Source: Ancistrus triradiatus (Eukaryota; Chordata; Actinopteri; Siluriformes; Loricariidae). Taken from it: a DNA stretch of 64,000 bases. Of this stretch, positions 55,267 through 64,000 are shown one piece after another. The notes under the pieces were generated by a model. It made no database searches. It saw only the letters and a list, made by a program, of their open reading frames with translations, and was not told where the DNA came from. The stretch's first letter is position 1. Each line of letters opens with the position of its first letter. The stretch is taken from assembly GCA_025084515.1 (NCBI GenBank), contig JAJAGP010001337.1, positions 124,001 through 188,000 of the forward strand, written 5' to 3'. The position numbers and the translations under genes are program-made.

Positions 55267-55953
55267 CAGTGGTACCTCGGTTCTCATTGTTGATTCGTTC
55301 CAAAGGCTTGTCGAGAACCGAAAACGAGTACTGAGCAAATTTTTCCAGACCCACAGAAAATCCACACTGTATAAGCCTTATATGCATTAATGGAGTTGTA
55401 CTGTACAGGTTCCCCCGAGTACAGGAGGTTAACGAGTGTTTGGTTTGGTACATCATGAACACAAAGCTTATTTTATAATAAAGTGTTGAAAAATCTCTAA
55501 ATGTAATTTACTGAGTAATGGATAGAAAGTGAAGACACTTATTCTATTGGTGAACTCATCGGTGCTAGTATAGCTGCTAATGCTAACTGCAGCCTGTGTT
55601 CTGGAGGATTCAGTACAGGATTTACACTTAGTTTGGTTGTCAATATTATCCTTTTTAGGTTAGTGGATGCTTATTTGCACTAAAAAATACAGTACTGTAG
55701 ATGTCAAAGTAAACAAAAACACGATGAATACAGCAAAGATCTTCCCTGGGAAAGAGCTATTGCAAGACGATCATTAAATCCCTGTGTACTGAATCGTGAA
55801 TCATGAATCGTAATTCGAGATTCAAGTTGACAGTTAAGCAAGTGTGCCAGGTACCGAGCAAACGACAAGAACCGAGATGAATCTTTCTGGTCAAAATGCG
55901 TTGAGAACCAAATTTGATGACTTCCGAGGTAGTCAAGAACTGAGGGACCACTG
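55267..55953. mobile_element. MITE, CAGTGGTACCTCGGTTCTCG family, copy 3
   Basis: Ends CAGTGGTACCTCGGTTCTCA and TCAAGAACTGAGGGACCACTG; TA on both sides. Length 687. Shares with copy 2 the interior motifs GTACTGAGCAAATTTTTC and TGCATTAATGGAGTTGTA. Confidence 0.9.
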
Positions 55954-56082
55954 TATAAATAATCGAAACCATTTTCCAGAATGAGGTACATTTACATACA
56001 AGCATTTGACTTACCTGACTATCCAAATGCAGAAGCCCAATGAAGACAAAATGACAGCACTGAAATTTCAGTTGCTCCCAAA

Positions 56083-58826
56083 TTTATTGAAGAGCAACAC
56101 TTTCAAGTAAGACACAACTGCTGCTATGCCATAGTCATGCTATATTGGTAGAGAGATGGAGACTTGCATCACCCTTATAGCATGACATTTTGTTAAAATC
56201 CCAAAGCAAATCAGAAATATACATGATACTACATTAAAAGACAAATAAAATGGGGTTACTTACAGGAAAGCAAAACGAATCTTCCTATAATCATTCCATT
56301 CTGACTCGCACTGACATTTTCATATTATTATTGCTGGTATTAATCTGTATTTTTCCCCAGAAGCTCGGCCTATCACTAGGCCGAAAGTGTGCACAACATG
56401 AAATCATTTTGATTCAAATGTACGTTCTATACATGCAGCAAGACAGCATTTAATTGACATTACAAAGTTACAGAGGAAACAAAAGTACAATCAAAAATTC
56501 GAGACCTACTATTTAAATAGCAAATGTGTTAATGCCCTGTGCTAACTTTACAGCTAAAGTTGTACCAGATGGCAGTGTTAACACTACTCTAACACTGCAG
56601 CTGATAGTCACAGAAACATGTTCTACGATAATCCCCCTTACACCCTGACAAACTGAACAACATGCTTTGTGCAAATTAGAATCGTAATACTACAATCCAA
56701 ATAGTACATAAGGTTTCATTTCAATGATACGTTGTCTGCAACTGGAGAAAATCTCTAGCATTCGCTTGCTGTGATTTCCAGTTACAACTTGCCATTTCTT
56801 CTGATGAGCCCTGCTGTCACAACACAAATTCACATTAAAACCCTAGAATAAGCATGTAGCCACAAAATGCATGCAATGTGTGCTCGAATGACACACCATA
56901 AGAACCATCAACAGAACCGCCAACCATAATCCGTTTCAAACAGCATTATAGATAGAATTGCACTGTATTTACATATCCCGCTCTTCAACTCCAAACAGCT
57001 CGACCGTTCTGTGCTGTTCACAGCTTTACGCACCGATGATCTGGGAGAATATCTGGTTAGGGTGAATGTAAGGCAATAAACAGCCCACCCACAGCCCTAC
57101 TCCGACCATACAGCTATATCTGTGTGTACTCAAATACTAATACTGAGTAAAACACTGGCTCAACATAGTTTAACTCACAGTTCATCAATCTTATCCAAAA
57201 AGGGCCAGTGCAGTGCAGATTTTCTTTCCAGCCAAACAGGAGCTTCCCATAGCAGACACTAGAGGACCAAGATCATCTGATTTAACAAGTGGGAGCAGTT
57301 GTAGCTCCTTTTCTGGTTAGAAAGAAAACCCATACGGCAGGAAAATAGTACTACAATAAAGTGAGACACACAATGATTTTTACGAGAAAGTAATCAGTCC
57401 GATTTGGACATAGTGTTATCAGTATCATTAGAGGTACCATCTGTACTCCCAAATTCACAGGAATGGTTGCAGCCATGCTTGGGCAACGTCCATAGGTATT
57501 CATATTCATGTTTATATACCAAAGTTCGCCTATGCTGTAATAAGTGGACTTGCGAGTGGTGAGTTAGTGGTGTACCTGTTCACAATTAGTTAACCTTCAC
57601 AGGACCTCCAGGCGCAATATCGTAACAAACCTGCCACCGTTTGAGCTTAAACGTCACATGAGCTGAAATAAATAGTACTGCAGATTATATGTACATCCTG
57701 ACAGCATACATTCCGAATAAAGGACACAGTTGGTGTTTAAATGTGTTTCAAAATCTCATGCACTGAAACACTTCAAACGTGTCACCTACTGAGTGGGCTA
57801 AAGACAAGAACAGAGCAAGTCGAAGAGATTACTTAAAAGGTGAAATTCAAGTTCAAGACAAAAATCTCTAGTGGGTTTATGAGGAACGTTAGTTAGAGAC
57901 ATGAGCTTGAGGGGCTAGATGTAGAACAAAAATACAATCTAATACATGACTAAAGAAACTATCTAATATACCTACATAGCCTTGATAAGCACAATGCTTA
58001 TACGCCTGATGGAGACATCCATGTTGTACCTTGTGGCATCAGAGAAGGCACCTTCGGGGCCTCTTATTTAGGTTCATACACTGAACACACAGAAACAAAG
58101 ACAGAATGGCTTGGATCATGACACTGAAGGCAGGGAGTCCTGAACATGATGGAGATCCTGATGAATCTAATTCATGGCCTTGACAGGTGCTGCCACAATG
58201 ATAAAAGTCTTGATGCCAAGACGGAGAGGTAGCGATTAGATGGATGGATCGGGAGGCTCGGAACGTAGTGCGAACTAGGAAAAGTCTTGTGCTTTTTCAA
58301 CAATGGGAAGACAAGGACGAGGAAATGGAGAAGCATTCAAAAACAGCACATTTCAAAACCTCTGCTGGACAGTAGAACTCCAACACACGTGGGCGAGAGG
58401 CACAGCGGTGCGTCGAGGAAACAGGAAGACCAGTTACATCCAGTCTGACAGAAGTTGGTACACTGGTCTGACACCAGTAAAAGTTCAGTTCCATTTCGAA
58501 TGCCCATAATACAATAGCTGTATCACAAGTTCAGCTCCTTTCCTGTGGGTTTTGAGGCACTTGTGGCTAAACCAGAATACTGTACGTATTTGGACGTTTG
58601 TTACCATGAGGCCACTTGATGCTCACCAGCCCGAGCAGGTGAAAACGCTGGAGACTGCACTCATTGTCCTTTAGCAAACTGAGATGTTTTGTTTTCTCTC
58701 AGGGCATGATCAGTGTTATGCAGCAGTTACCATTCTCCTGGTCTAGCAGGCAAGAAAGATTATAATCTAAAACTATCCTCTAGCACACTGTTGAAACTTC
58801 CACACCGCTTCCTTCTCCTCCATGGT
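56083..58826 (-). other. tlcd4: Putative long tlcd4 3' UTR
   Basis: From the tlcd4 stop at 58827 down to 56083 the sequence is free of every repeat family seen elsewhere in the window, unusual here for 2.7 kb. A minus-strand AATAAA (TTTATT on plus, 56083-56088) followed by a GT-rich segment (GTGCTGTCATTTTGTC in minus reading) could mark the 3' end. A transcribed 3' UTR is the simplest reading; transcript data would decide. Confidence 0.4.
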
Positions 58827-59664
58827 TTAGTCCAGGTGGTTGCTCAGATGGTTGGACTTGCTGGAACTCTCCTTTCCATCTTTCTTTCTACCGCTTGTGC
58901 CTGTGATGACCCTGTAGCAGCCACGTGCAATTTTGTACATCCACACCACATTGAGCACATCAAGACATACACAGGACAGGATCCAGGCCACCTGAGCACC
59001 CAGACCGAGCCTTTCAAAAGCTGGAGTCCCGAATGTGGCAAAAACTTTAGCCCAGTATGGCGGCATTACAACGATGCGCACCACGAAGAAAACCACGGCC
59101 ATGACCACGCCGTTAACCACCACCATCCGGTGAGAGCGAGGGTAGGCCAGGGCCTCGAAGAACCACCTGGAGACAGAAAGAGTGTAGGTAAGGTAACGCC
59201 ATCCATTTCCTCATCAAATCAAAATACAAATCAAAAAAACTACATGTAATGTGTTTCACCTTTGGTTTACAAACGGCGTCGACAGTTCTGAAATGAGGCG
59301 GAAGTTTGCAAAATATGGAAGCAGACCTCGTGTCTGAAAAAAATCGACCAAAATGTCAGTGAGCAAAACCTATCAAAATGACAAAAAGCTTAAAACTCTA
59401 CCCCTTGCCTTCCATACTAAACCACTATACCTACCAGCACATATCCATAAGCATACAGCGCCGCCAAGTGGTGACAAACAAAAAAGGTGTCACCCATGGT
59501 GCTCCAGTTACAAGCCAGCAGCACAAGGTCTGAGAGAGAGACGAAGAAAATGTGTCAAAAGACAATATTTTCAGCCTTTTAAACCAATAAAAGAAAAATG
59601 CTTACCATAGAGCAGGTAGCCACAAGTTATGGCGACATTGAGTTTTACCAAATTTGGATCTCCC
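58827..59664 (-). CDS. tlcd4: TLC domain-containing protein 4 (TMEM56), last four exons
   Basis: Multi-pass membrane protein of the TRAM-LAG1-CLN8 family, probably lipid-related; no enzymatic role is established for it. Exons: 59606-59664, 59435-59529, 59260-59333, 58827-59166, all with GT/AG borders and matching phase. In order they encode GDPNLVKLNVAITCGYLLY; DLVLLACNWSTMGDTFFVCH then HLAALYAYGYVL, with the HH motif characteristic of TLC domains; RGLLPYFANFRLISELSTPF then VNQR; and WFFEALAYPRSHRMVVVNG, two membrane spans (VVMAVVFFVVRIVVM and VAWILSCVCLDVLNVVWMYK) and a basic Ser/Lys-rich cytosolic tail ending at the stop. Unlike the other genes in the window its frame is clean. The N-terminal exons are not found before 64000, so they lie past the right edge. 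Which teleost paralogue (a or b) cannot be told. Confidence 0.93.
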
Positions 59665-59865
59665 CTAATAAAAAGAGGGAGAAAAAGAACATTATAGATA
59701 GGAGAAAGACACAATAAAATGAACATAAACATAACAGAAAAAAAGAAAGATTGCAGGTACACTATCAGCACATAGAGTAGTTGATGCCTCCTAAGAAATC
59801 CATATTTTCAATAGAAATCACAACTTTGACCGAAAAGAAGTGTGTATATACTGTATATATACAAT

Positions 59866-60809
59866 CACCAGGCACTTTATTAGGTGCACCTGCTCAACTG
59901 CTTGGTAGCGCAAATATCTTAACAACTCAACACATTTAGGTATACATGCTAATTTCAGTTACTTTGAGCGTGACATGGTTTTTGGTGCTATATGGACTCA
60001 TTTCAGATACTACTGGGATTTTCAGGCACATCCATCTGTGGCGTTCATAGAGAACAGTCCTATATAGAGAAAATATCCAATGAGGGGCAGTTCTCTGGGC
60101 AAAAACTGCCTTGTTGATGCAAAATGTCAGAGAAGAAGAGACTTGTTTGAGCTCATAGAAAGGCAACAGTAACTCAAATAACCATACGCTAACACAACTC
60201 GTATGCAGAAGAGCATCTCTGAAAGCACAACACATCAAAGCTTGAAGCAGATGGGCTACAGCAGCAGAAGACCACACCTGGTGCCACTCCTGTCAGGTAA
60301 GAACAGGCAACTGAGGCCAAAAACACCAAAACTGGACAACAGAAAATTGGAAAAACTTTTTCCCAACTGTTCCTTGGTCTGATGAATGTCGATTTCTGCT
60401 ACGACATTGAGATGATAGTGTCAGAATTTGGCGCCAACCACATGAAAGCATCCAAGGATTCAGACTGGTGGTGGTGTAATATTTTGATATTTTCTTCTCA
60501 CACTTTAGGCCCCTTAAAACCAAGCATCGTTTCAACACCACTGCCTACCTGAGTATTGTCGCTGATCACTGGTTTCTTGAACATAACACGAGTTCACTCT
60601 ACTCAGATGACCTCCACAGTCATGAGATCTCATGCCAACAGGAGATTTGCATCATGAATGTGCAGCCAACAAATCTGCTGCAATTCCTTGATGCTATCGT
60701 GTCAATATGGACCAAAATTTGAGGAATGCTTCCTGCATCTTGTTAAATCTACAAAGAATTAAGGCAGTTCTGAAGACAAAAGGGGGTATAACCCAATACT
60801 AGCAAGGTG

Positions 60810-60813
<4 letters not shown>
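59866..60813 (+). mobile_element. Tc1-like transposon in tlcd4 intron
   Basis: Begins CAGGCACTTTATTAGGTGCACC and ends AGCAAGGTGTACCC. Landmarks of a common teleost Tc1: CAGGCAACTGAGGCC, TTCTGCTACGACATTGAGATG, GGTGGTGGTGTAATATTTTG, CTACCTGAGTATTGTCGCTG, GATGACCTCCACAGTCATGAG. Frame broken throughout. A second partial end of the same family follows at 60858-60960. Confidence 0.85.

Positions 60814-60855
<42 letters not shown>
60814..60855. repeat. (CA)n microsatellite
   Basis: About 20 CA units between two partial copies of the same Tc1 family. Confidence 0.97.
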
Positions 60856-60857
60856 AC

Positions 60858-60960
60858 ATTCTTTAGGTGCACCTGTTCAACTGCTCATTGACGCAAAATA
60901 TGTAATCATACAATCACATGGCAGCAAAGTTCAAACCGAGCAAAAGAATGAGGAAGAAAG
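60858..60960 (+). mobile_element. Tc1 left-end fragment
   Basis: TTTAGGTGCACCTGTTCAAC, CAATCACATGGCAGCAAAG and GTTCAAACCGAGCAAAAG repeat the start of the family at 59866, including the leader just before the transposase start. Confidence 0.75.
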
Positions 60961-61619
60961 GTCTTGTTGCAGCTTACTGATAAAGGAAAAACATTTTGTC
61001 CCCAAATAGCCCTTAAACAGACCATGTCAGCATTTTATTTCCACAATAACACATCTATGGTAAGTTGGATATGGGACATTGATTTTAACTTGTTTGGTGG
61101 TCAGTTTAAGAGAGTATTGATTAGATTAAGAGAAAATGCCTAGAATCTTGCTGAACTTTGTCAAGAGTCAAACGTTTATTGTTTATTATCTGACTGTTTA
61201 TATCAGTGTATTGCTAGAAGAGATATGCTACGAGGGCATTTCTACAGCAGGGTTATATGGGTTATATATTATCGCCCAAATACCCGCTGATACACGATAC
61301 AGCACAATTAATCCAATAAAGACATAACTACAAAGAAATGCCAGTTAATGTGTAAGACTGTGTAAAACTGACCTACTGAACAAATGCTGATTTTGTTCAG
61401 AGGTAAGGTAATTTCATAAACTAATGGTTGTCCGGCTGTGGCATGTGGGTTGCTGGCAGCTGTGACAATACTATATATTGGACCAAGATGTCCTAATATA
61501 TCACTATAGGTTGCATATTGCGATATATTGCAATATTACACTTATCCCACTGAAAATATTACAAACAGCTCAAATGAAAGTTATGGTGTGCTTAATATAT
61601 GACCTCACATTGATAATTC

Positions 61620-61799
61620 AGCAGACAAATTGAGTCAAAGACTCTACCGAGACTGCAGTTTACACCCCATTGTAAATGTTTTTTTTCTTCCTCAAAACCC
61701 CCCTAACAAAAATCGATATTTTCATCTAAAAATCGATGCAGAATATCAAGAAAATAAATATCATGATCTACTGCTGTATCGATTTTTTAGCACAGCCCT
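61620..61799 (-). mobile_element. hAT-like end fragment
   Basis: Reverse-oriented relative of 44058-44220: the end GATTTTTTAGCACAGCCCT plus AAATTGAGTCAAAGAC and AAAATCGAT words. No coding sequence. Confidence 0.45.
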
Positions 61800-61839
61800 C
61801 CACAATAAATAGTTCCACCACCACGCTTCCCAGTAGGGG

Positions 61840-62030
61840 GTAGCATAGTGGTGCAGCAGTTCAGCGTTCCCGGCTCAATCCTGACCTCAGACCCCACCTG
61901 CGTGGAGTCTGCATGTCCTCCCTGTGTCCACGTGGGTTTACTCCGGGTGCTCTGGTTTCCTCCCACAGTCCAAAGACATGCATTAGGTTAACTGATTGGC
62001 CCGGTGATTGGCCCGATGTGAGTGTTTATG
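61840..62030 (+). repeat. Retrotransposon-tail repeat
   Basis: TGGAGTCTGCATGTCCTCC, CCACGTGGGTTTACTCC, GGTTTCCTCCCACAGTCC and AAAGACATGCATTAGG: the same family as 29975-30240. Confidence 0.7.
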
Positions 62031-64000
62031 ACTAGTTTTGACGAAACCTTGTGCATGTCATCAAATGGCTTCTGCAGCTGATAGGACGTTAAATAAAAAT
62101 CCCTCCCTTCACAGTAGCTACAATCTATTTTTGCTAGTGCGCTGCATTTGGTTTCTTCAAACATGGTGCATGGAGTTCAGTCCAAAAAGTTAAATCCTGT
62201 CCTCATCTGAAATCTCCTAAAAACTTGTGTCACATGCTATCAGAAGTGCAAATGAGCCTCACTGCCACACTGCCATACAAGCTGGCTTTTGTGTAAAGCT
62301 CGTGAGAATTTTTCTCACATGAACAGACTGACCAATCTTAGCCAGAAAGACATGCAAGTCCTTCAAAGCTGACACTTGATAATTTCCCTGTTCAATATCC
62401 TCCTGACGGAATGGTTCGATTCATGTGAGGTGTTTGTGGTGCCATACACGTTCCACGTCTTAATAATGCTCTGAATGCTATTCAGTGGTATAGCTAAAGC
62501 TGATAAACTCCTTTCCAATACTTTATCCCGTGGTCTTTTTGAAAGCAGCTTTACAGCTATGGTGAATTCGTTGTAGTATCATGCACTACTAATTGTGGAA
62601 ACCTCAAAGAACAGCTGGTTTTATTCTAAAGTAATCAAAATCACTCCGACTGCTGTCAGGTGGGGGCAGATAACCTGGTGTGTGATCAGGGAAGGTGACT
62701 GGTTTGTAACAGGGCAGGTGGTGGTAAAATGGTAACTCGTCATAATTTTTATATATGTTATGTTTATAACATGTAAAATACAAAGGTGTAAAAACGTAAG
62801 GTGTTTGACAGGAAATTATGCTTTATTATAGGCAATGCAGCACTACACTGACACTTGTACGCAGCTTGAAAGACTTATTTTTTGGCCACACTGCAGTCCA
62901 GTCACTAAGATTTAGAACCACTGCACTAAATAAACACTATGACAAAATAACATGGGCATCCATTATAGTGCACAATTAACTCTCATGTATTCATAGATAG
63001 AGACAAAGGATAAACTATGGAGAGACAGTAAAATGTGGGACTAAACAGAACCTTTATCTGGCACATACCACAACAATGGCAGTCATACCACAGTAACCAC
63101 ATAAACATAAGAACAGCTAGACAGACAGCTGGAAAAAGGGATTGCATGCACATGCTTGGGTGTATAAAGGTTTCACAATATAAAGATTTCTTTCACTACT
63201 GAACTACTGTTGGAGGTGGGGTTTCTCTGCAGACTCTCTTTTGCATTCAGTCTCTCAACTTTTGCCATATCAGATTTGCCGCCTGAACCACGGGACCATA
63301 AGAGAATAAGAGAAGCAAGTAAGTGTGTCACATGATGGGTCTGAGTAAGAACCAGTCAATGAAACTAAGACAGAATGGCAGTTGTGAAGATGTGTATTGT
63401 TAGCAGAACTATGAGCTCTCTGATTCCCTGATCAAATGAAGACAGAAAGAAGCAGAGAGACCCGATGAGAAAGCAAAAATGATGGTGTGGCACAATGAGG
63501 GAGAAGAACAGCCATGAAAGGGAATAGATACATTGATAGACAGACAGACAGTAGACAAGTTAGACAGGAAAAGCATAGTTTGAAGGTAGTGCTGGGCAGT
63601 ATACCGGTTCATACCATTTTGAATTTCCTGTATGGTATGAATTTTTTATATACCACCATACTGCAGCATAGCAGAAACAACAGCTGTAATACATTAGGCA
63701 GCAAATCATATAATATTTGTTCGCTGCTAGAAGCCATATAGAACGTCATCGCCAAACAGCATAGAGGGTACAGCTCGCTAGCTAGCCAGGTAGCATAACG
63801 TACACCACAGCCTAACATAACAGTCAGCTCCGTTGCTATACGGTTATGGGTGTAATGATACACTCACGATTCGATTTTCTCACGATTATTGATTTTACAT
63901 TTGACAAAAGGCATTTCTTTTTCACTTCTGTAGTGTAACAATGAAAACAACACACATTTTCTCGTAAAAGTCTTTTTTTTTAACAATAAAACTTAGTCCC
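62031..64000. other. tlcd4 intron or flank, no exon found
   Basis: Searched for the missing N-terminal exons of tlcd4 on the minus strand and found none. 63845-63900 has the ACGATTCGATTTTCTCACG motif of a dispersed DNA-transposon terminus. 63590-63640 (GGTATACCGGTTCATACC reading across 63597-63616) may be another repeat end. Confidence 0.4.

Noticed and set aside
58713..59249. 178-codon plus-strand open frame
   Set aside because: Antisense to the spliced last exon of tlcd4, which has the family motifs and correct splice sites.
1..64000. CRISPR arrays, operons, toxin-antitoxin or phage defence systems
   Set aside because: The sequence is eukaryotic: spliced vertebrate genes, SINEs and Tc1 elements. 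No regularly spaced identical repeats or bacterial gene layout.

Overview
The window is vertebrate nuclear DNA from a ray-finned fish, most likely an otophysan (catfish or characin-like) teleost. The evidence is AT-rich sequence with small exons bounded by GT/AG splice sites, orthologues of vertebrate genes, many Tc1/mariner copies, and a tRNA-derived SINE whose 3' tail is the common teleost CTCTGGATAAGGGCGTCTGC type. Nothing bacterial, phage-like or CRISPR-like is present.

Four protein-coding genes can be supported. tmem205 (minus, 1.07-1.98 kb plus a likely 5' UTR exon near 4.14 kb) encodes a small membrane protein. elof1 (plus, about 5.94-7.74 kb) encodes a zinc-binding transcription elongation factor. 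cnn1, smooth-muscle calponin (minus, seven coding exons, 15.64-34.90 kb), has a CpG-rich promoter at about 34.9-35.2 kb. tlcd4/tmem56 (minus, 58.83-59.66 kb) is present only as its last four coding exons; its 5' exons lie beyond the right edge. The tmem205-elof1-cnn1 grouping matches the gene neighbourhood on human 19p13.2; tlcd4 is not part of that human block. The genes do not form a pathway. The grouping is synteny.

Elof1, tmem205 and the last exon of cnn1 carry clusters of one- or two-base insertions and deletions that break the frame, while splice sites and protein similarity continue on both sides. Together with a 400-base stretch of almost pure T/G and an insertion-riddled Tc1 copy at 17.4-18.5 kb, this points to locally poor consensus sequence rather than dead genes, though I cannot prove it from the sequence alone.

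The rest is repeats and unique intergenic or intronic DNA: several Tc1/mariner families (one element inserted inside another at 10.8-13.3 kb), TA-flanked MITE families, a PIF/Harbinger-like element, a hAT-like element split by a SINE, an LTR retrotransposon remnant, LINE 3' ends, about ten SINE copies and microsatellites. The most interesting items are two consensus CArG boxes 380 bases apart in cnn1 intron 1, a perfect 37-bp hairpin beside a second hairpin and a broken SINE at 10.3-10.5 kb, and the clustered frame lesions. I see no undescribed multi-gene system.
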